NCBI GenBank assembly: GCA_965227315.1 | Contig: OZ245737.1 | Location: forward strand, 2,418,001-2,482,000 | Source of the DNA: JANQHS01 sp965227315 | GTDB taxonomy: Bacteria > Bacteroidota > Bacteroidia > Cytophagales > CCMP332 | Direction of reading: 5' to 3' | DNA length: 64,000 nucleotides | Shown here: positions 60,643-64,000 of the stretch, piece by piece | Layout: each line of letters begins with the position of its first letter | Numbering within the stretch: the first letter of the stretch is position 1 | Notes under the pieces: generated by a model | What the model was told of the DNA's origin: nothing | Seen by the model: the letters and a program-made list of their open reading frames with translations, nothing else | The model's database searches: none | Made by a program: the position numbers and the translations under genes

Positions 60643-61894
60643 ATCTTTCTTCATATTCTTCATTTTTATTTCTTCAGTCTCCTTTTCTCAGGATAATGGA
60701 TTGGGTAACTCCCCCTATTCGATGTATGGCGTGGGTGATCTGATTTGGAATGGTACCACCCGAAATATGGGGATGGGCGGAACCGGGGTCGCGGCTCCTG
60801 CTGCCAATTTTGTCAATCTGTTAAATCCGGCCCTGCTGGTTTATTCCACTGCGGCTTCTTTTGAAATGGCCGCACTCGGACAATACAAAACCATCGAGAC
60901 CACAGAAGAATGGCAATCGACCACCGGTGCCACGATTCATTACGGGGCATTTGGAATTCCGCTGGCCAGGCGTTGGACCTTATCCTTGGGGTTGTTGCCT
61001 TATTCGGATATATCCTACGAGCGGAGGTATACCAATGCGGTTGTGGATCAAAGCGGTGTGACTTACAGGGTCAAGGAGACCGGTACCGGAGGATTATCTA
61101 AGGCCTTTTTGGGAAATGGTTTCAGGATCAATAAGAACTTTGCCCTTGGGGCTGAGGTTGCCTATTTTTTTGGGAATAAGGAAGAGCTATCGCAGATCGC
61201 CCTGGATCTTCCCAATGCAACTACCGATGCCATACAGAGCCAGTATTACTTTCGGGCTCTCGATATCAAACTGGGAGGCTATTACTCCGGGGTGATCGAT
61301 AGTGTGAAAAATATTAATGTCGGGCTCGGATTGACCTACAACCTGAATTCTGATCTGAAGACAGACCTTACCACTACCAGGGAGATCCCGACGTCAGGGA
61401 GTAACAGTTTTGCAATCGATACTTTCGCACAGTCGTCCATTGGGGTCACAATTCCCCAGGAGTTCAGGTTGGGGTTATCATTGTCCAAGCCGGGGAAATG
61501 GTCCATCACCGCGGATGCCTCCTATATTCCCTGGGAGGAATTCCAATTTGAAGGGAATGACACCGGGTTAAGAAATTCGATAAATTATCACTTTGGAGGA
61601 GAATTTGTGCCAAATCCGACCTCCGTTACGAACGTCTTTGCAAGGACCTATTACCGCCTGGGTGGGTACATCAGACAACCGCCTATTCCATACAATGGAC
61701 AGTTCATAAATGATTTTGGTATAAATTTTGGTCTTTCACTTCCTATAACCAAGTTTGCATTTTTAAATTTTGCCGTGATGGCTGGGCAGAGGGGTACAAC
61801 AGACTATGGTTTGATTAGAGAAATATACACCCGGTATTCACTGGGATTAGTGATAAACGATTCAAATTGGTTCAAACGACTTAAACTAGAGTAA
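60626..61894 (+). CDS. Outer-membrane beta-barrel protein (FadL/PorV-like fold)
   Basis: 422 residues with a signal peptide (MRRSAKSFFIFFIFISSVSF, cleaved after SQ). The mature N-terminus NSPYSMYGVGDLIWNGTTRNMGMGGTGVAA followed by NFVNLLNPALL is typical of Bacteroidota FadL/PorV-like barrels. Strands such as GAFGIPLARRWTLSLGLLPYSD continue to the end. The substrate is not known. It overlaps coaX, is one base from the following TPR gene, and precedes lptC, so an envelope-biogenesis role is plausible. Confidence 0.75.
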   Translation: MRRSAKSFFIFFIFISSVSFSQDNGLGNSPYSMYGVGDLIWNGTTRNMGMGGTGVAAPAANFVNLLNPALLVYSTAASFEMAALGQYKTIETTEEWQSTTGATIHYGAFGIPLARRWTLSLGLLPYSDISYERRYTNAVVDQSGVTYRVKETGTGGLSKAFLGNGFRINKNFALGAEVAYFFGNKEELSQIALDLPNATTDAIQSQYYFRALDIKLGGYYSGVIDSVKNINVGLGLTYNLNSDLKTDLTTTREIPTSGSNSFAIDTFAQSSIGVTIPQEFRLGLSLSKPGKWSITADASYIPWEEFQFEGNDTGLRNSINYHFGGEFVPNPTSVTNVFARTYYRLGGYIRQPPIPYNGQFINDFGINFGLSLPITKFAFLNFAVMAGQRGTTDYGLIREIYTRYSLGLVINDSNWFKRLKLE

Positions 61895-61895
61895 C

Positions 61896-63236
61896 ATGCA
61901 ATTGATGAAAAACATTGTCTTCGCCTTTCTGGGAGTGATCATCGCTGCTCCCCTCATGGCCCAGATCGACCTGAACTGGCCGGAGGACAAGCAAACAGCA
62001 CAAAACCACTATACCAGGATGCTGGATGCCATGAGCACGGCAAATGGCAGAAAACCCACTGCTGAAGATTTTCAGACGGCGGTGAAGGACTATCGCTGGC
62101 TTGCCAAGAAAGCTCCTGACCTGGATAACAATAAGTTCTCTCTTTATAAAACAGGGATCAACATTTATAATGGTCTGGTAGATAATACCGAAGATAAAAC
62201 CACCAAAATGGCCTTTCAGGATACTTGTCTGGCGATCTATGATATCCGGATAGAAAAGGGTGAGGATAAGGCCAAGGTGATGAACTACAAAGGTGCGAAG
62301 CTCTACAAATTCTATTATGTTAGAAAGGGGCAGGAGAAATACCTGATGGACCAGTTCAAGGACATCATCGAACTGAATGGAGATAAGACCTTTTATAGCA
62401 ATATTCAGTATAGTATGAAGGTGTTGGCCAAGAATAAGAAAGCCGGATATATGTTGAATGATGAACAGATTCTGGAAACCTTCTACAAGCTTGAGAGTAT
62501 CACCGATAACAACATCTCGGCTGGAGGTAAGAAGTTGGAAAAATGGAAACAAACTAAGGAGAAGATCAATGACGACCTCAGGGCGTTGGTTGAGATTGAT
62601 TGTGAGTTCATCGCCAAGAACTATGTTCCGAAGTTTCAGGAAAATCCCGAAGACATTGAAATGGCAAAAAAGGTTTTTTCCATGATGTCTACCGCCAAGT
62701 GTTATGATGATCCTGCGTGGATGCAGGCGGCCATAGTAGTAAACAAATCTGAGCCGAGTTATGGTATGAACAAAACCCTCGGCAGAATGATGATCTCGGA
62801 TGGCGACATCGACAGCGGCATCGAATACCTGAAGCAGGCTTTGGACATGGCTGAAAGCGGTACGGAAGAAGGTGATGTTTATTATCTGCTTGCACAGTCC
62901 TACTTTCAAAAAGGATCCAAATCCACGGCAAAAAGCTATGCCATCAAGGCAGCCAATGCTGATCCTACAAAGAAGGAAGCTTATGTTCTGGTGGGAGATA
63001 TGTACATGAACAGCTCAAAGGAATGCCAGGGTGAAAATGTGGTTGAGACCAGGTCGATCTATATCGCCGCCTATAACTGGTATGCCAAGGGAGGTAACTC
63101 TCAGAAAATGGCAAATGCTAAAGCGCAATTTCCTTCAATTGAGGAGATCTTTACCTACGGCATGAAGGAAGGTGATGATATCACCGTGGGCTGCTGGATC
63201 AATGAGACCGTCCAGCTTCAGAGAAGGCCAAGCTAA
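61896..63236 (+). CDS. Secreted TPR-containing protein
   Basis: 446 residues with a signal peptide (MQLMKNIVFAFLGVIIAAPL, cleaved after MAQ; Met4 is an alternative start). The mature part is mostly helical; the last third holds TPR units (IEYLKQALDMAESGTEEGDVYYLLAQSYFQKGSKSTAKSYAIKAA). Four conserved Cys are scattered through the chain (ECQG, TAKCYDD, VGCWIN). It is periplasmic, with unknown partners. It lies between an outer-membrane barrel gene and lptC. Confidence 0.75.
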   Translation: MQLMKNIVFAFLGVIIAAPLMAQIDLNWPEDKQTAQNHYTRMLDAMSTANGRKPTAEDFQTAVKDYRWLAKKAPDLDNNKFSLYKTGINIYNGLVDNTEDKTTKMAFQDTCLAIYDIRIEKGEDKAKVMNYKGAKLYKFYYVRKGQEKYLMDQFKDIIELNGDKTFYSNIQYSMKVLAKNKKAGYMLNDEQILETFYKLESITDNNISAGGKKLEKWKQTKEKINDDLRALVEIDCEFIAKNYVPKFQENPEDIEMAKKVFSMMSTAKCYDDPAWMQAAIVVNKSEPSYGMNKTLGRMMISDGDIDSGIEYLKQALDMAESGTEEGDVYYLLAQSYFQKGSKSTAKSYAIKAANADPTKKEAYVLVGDMYMNSSKECQGENVVETRSIYIAAYNWYAKGGNSQKMANAKAQFPSIEEIFTYGMKEGDDITVGCWINETVQLQRRPS

Positions 63237-63263
63237 GAAGCGATCAATTCCGGGCTTATAAAT

Positions 63264-63806
63264 ATTGAATGGGAAAAGGGGTTTTGGCTCCTTTTCCTTT
63301 TTTTGTTCTCCTGTGGTAATGAGGAGTTGAAGCCAGAGGATTTTGAGCCTTATGAAGGGCCGGTATCCATTATGCATGAACTGGATCTCACCTATAGCGA
63401 TTCCGCCCGGCGTGTCATTCAACTCAGAGCCCCGCTACAAAACGAATATCTGAACAAGAACAGAGATTTTCCCGAAGGTGTTGGTATAGTATTTTACAAC
63501 AGCAAGGAAGAACCTGAAACCACATTGAACGCCAATTATGCCAAGGTCAACGGAAGCACGGGGATCTACATGGTCAGGGGAAATGTGGTGATCGTAAACA
63601 TCAAGGACAAGAGAAGGCTGCAGACCGAAGAGCTTTACTGGAACCCCAAGAGCAAGAAGATCTACACGGAGAAAAATGTTGTGATCGACCAATTTGGAAA
63701 GAGACTGATGGGAAAAGGACTTGAAGCGAAGGAGGATTTTTCCTCTTATCAGATCAAAAACCTGACAGGGGTTCTACCTCTTGATGAAGATGAAACGGAT
63801 TTCTGA
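63264..63806 (+). CDS. lptC: LPS export protein LptC, lipoprotein form
   Basis: The open frame has no ATG before the lipoprotein signal. From an ATT at 63264 it reads IEWEKGFWLLFLFLFSC (Cys17 lipidated), a complete signal. A TTG at 63303 would keep only LFSC, too short to work. The mature part fits LptC beta-jellyroll: GVGIVFYNSKEEPETTLNANYAKVNGSTGIYMVRGNVVIVN, RLQTEELYWNPKSKKIYTEKNVVI. LptC is part of the periplasmic LPS bridge between LptB2FG and LptA. A 7-T run at 63298-63304 makes an indel conceivable, but the shifted frames give poorer signals. Confidence 0.82.
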   Translation: MEWEKGFWLLFLFLFSCGNEELKPEDFEPYEGPVSIMHELDLTYSDSARRVIQLRAPLQNEYLNKNRDFPEGVGIVFYNSKEEPETTLNANYAKVNGSTGIYMVRGNVVIVNIKDKRRLQTEELYWNPKSKKIYTEKNVVIDQFGKRLMGKGLEAKEDFSSYQIKNLTGVLPLDEDETDF

Positions 63807-63969
63807 TACCATACTTTTATCCCTGATGATCGCAATCTTCATGATCGGTGTTCATCAAACCTTCATCAATGGATTTACCGACTCATACTGGATATTCATG
63901 TTTCTGTTGGGGTTATTCTTTCTTTATAACTTGCGTCAAAGGGGAAGGACCCGAAAAGACAAAGAATGA
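63784..63969 (+). CDS. Small two-helix membrane protein
   Basis: 61 residues from ATG 63784 (63790 or TTG 63781 also possible). There are two membrane helices (about 9-27 and 33-50) and a basic tail ending RQRGRTRKDKE. It overlaps the end of lptC and, by an ATGA junction, the next gene. I do not recognise a family. Such small proteins downstream of lptC are common in Bacteroidota, and a role in the same envelope pathway is an inference. Confidence 0.65.
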   Translation: MKMKRISDTILLSLMIAIFMIGVHQTFINGFTDSYWIFMFLLGLFFLYNLRQRGRTRKDKE

Positions 63970-64000
63970 CACCGAGTCTTATGCTATTGATCGCCTCTCT
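63966..64000 (+). CDS. Start of a further gene, cut by the window edge
   Basis: An ATG overlapping the previous stop opens a frame MTPSLMLLIAS that runs off the window. A hydrophobic N-terminus suggests a membrane protein. In related genomes a hemolysin-type (CNNM/CorC) protein often follows lptC, but eleven residues cannot confirm that. Confidence 0.4.
   Translation, partial: MTPSLMLLIAS

Noticed and set aside
61881..62909. 342-codon minus-strand frame over the TPR gene
   Set aside because: Hydrophobic His-rich antisense product; the plus-strand frame has a signal peptide, TPR units and operon context.
63265..63350. lptC as a frameshifted pseudogene starting at TTG 63265 or ATG 63269
   Set aside because: The unshifted frame yields the best lipoprotein signal and an intact LptC domain, so a rare start codon is more likely than a broken gene.
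1..64000. tRNA, rRNA, CRISPR arrays, insertion sequences, att sites and prophage genes
   Set aside because: No T-loop-like sequence in gaps, no spaced repeats, no transposase or integrase motifs, and no gap long enough to hide such an element.

Overview
The window is one continuous stretch of a Bacteroidota chromosome, most likely a marine or aquatic gliding member of the Cytophagales. The evidence is sprA and the gliding genes gldB, gldD and gldE. Secreted proteins carry type IX secretion (T9SS) sorting domains of type A and type B, TonB is duplicated, and the order malic enzyme-ruvA-sprA-gcvH-vanZ-tonB and the order mutY-ssb-gldE-gldD are both Bacteroidota-like. Many intergenic regions carry the Bacteroidota -7 promoter element TAnnTTTG. 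I see no rRNA, tRNA, CRISPR array, insertion sequence, integrase or phage gene. Coding density is very high: no gap exceeds 300 bases, and the largest are 7197-7432, 37687-37883, 33495-33685 and 9209-9377.

Layout. 1-1.2 kb: 3' part of a secreted T9SS cargo gene. 1.2-2.0 kb: a SigZ-type ECF sigma factor with a cysteine tail, and beyond its stop a 19-residue Cys/Gly peptide gene. Both are preceded by the same bipartite promoter. 2.0-5.7 kb (minus): CPBP membrane protease and SRPBCC protein, then an outer-membrane protein, S41 protease and AlkB-like dioxygenase. 5.7-9.2 kb: RlpA-SPOR, an FkbM-like methyltransferase and a two-domain lipid acyltransferase. 9.4-15.5 kb: ABC ATPase, ABC permease-M1 peptidase fusion, thioredoxin-like protein and DUF4837 lipoprotein. 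15.5-28.4 kb: malic enzyme, ruvA, sprA, gcvH, vanZ and two tonB genes. 28.5-32 kb: a T9SS cargo gene divergent from a histidine kinase/response regulator pair. 32-37.7 kb: rho, serS, DUF4286 and a T9SS type B adhesin-like protein. 37.9-39.9 kb: Wzm/Wzt-type polysaccharide exporter. 40-46.5 kb (minus): ruvB-queG and batD-aroC-gltP-nfu. 46.5-51 kb: apbE facing mutY-ssb-gldE-gldD. 51.1-55 kb: HU, a TPR protein, a COX24-like mini-protein, RNase G and gldB. 55-57 kb (minus): ECF sigma factor, a small partner and a glycosyltransferase. 57-64 kb: uvrA, coaX, outer-membrane protein, TPR protein, lptC, a small membrane protein and the first codons of another gene.

How the genes work together. Much of the window serves the envelope: the T9SS translocon SprA, gliding lipoproteins, TonB energy transduction, LPS transport (LptC), polysaccharide export and T9SS cargo. 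Interleaved are information-processing genes (ruvA, ruvB, mutY, uvrA, ssb, rho, serS, rng, HU). The most unusual item is the SigZ locus at 1.24-1.94 kb. Two copies of TGCATCC-N14-GCGTCTATA, with identical spacing, sit before the sigma gene and before the Cys-rich micro-peptide. This suggests an autoregulated, perhaps metal- or thiol-responsive circuit whose product is a metallothionein-like micro-peptide.
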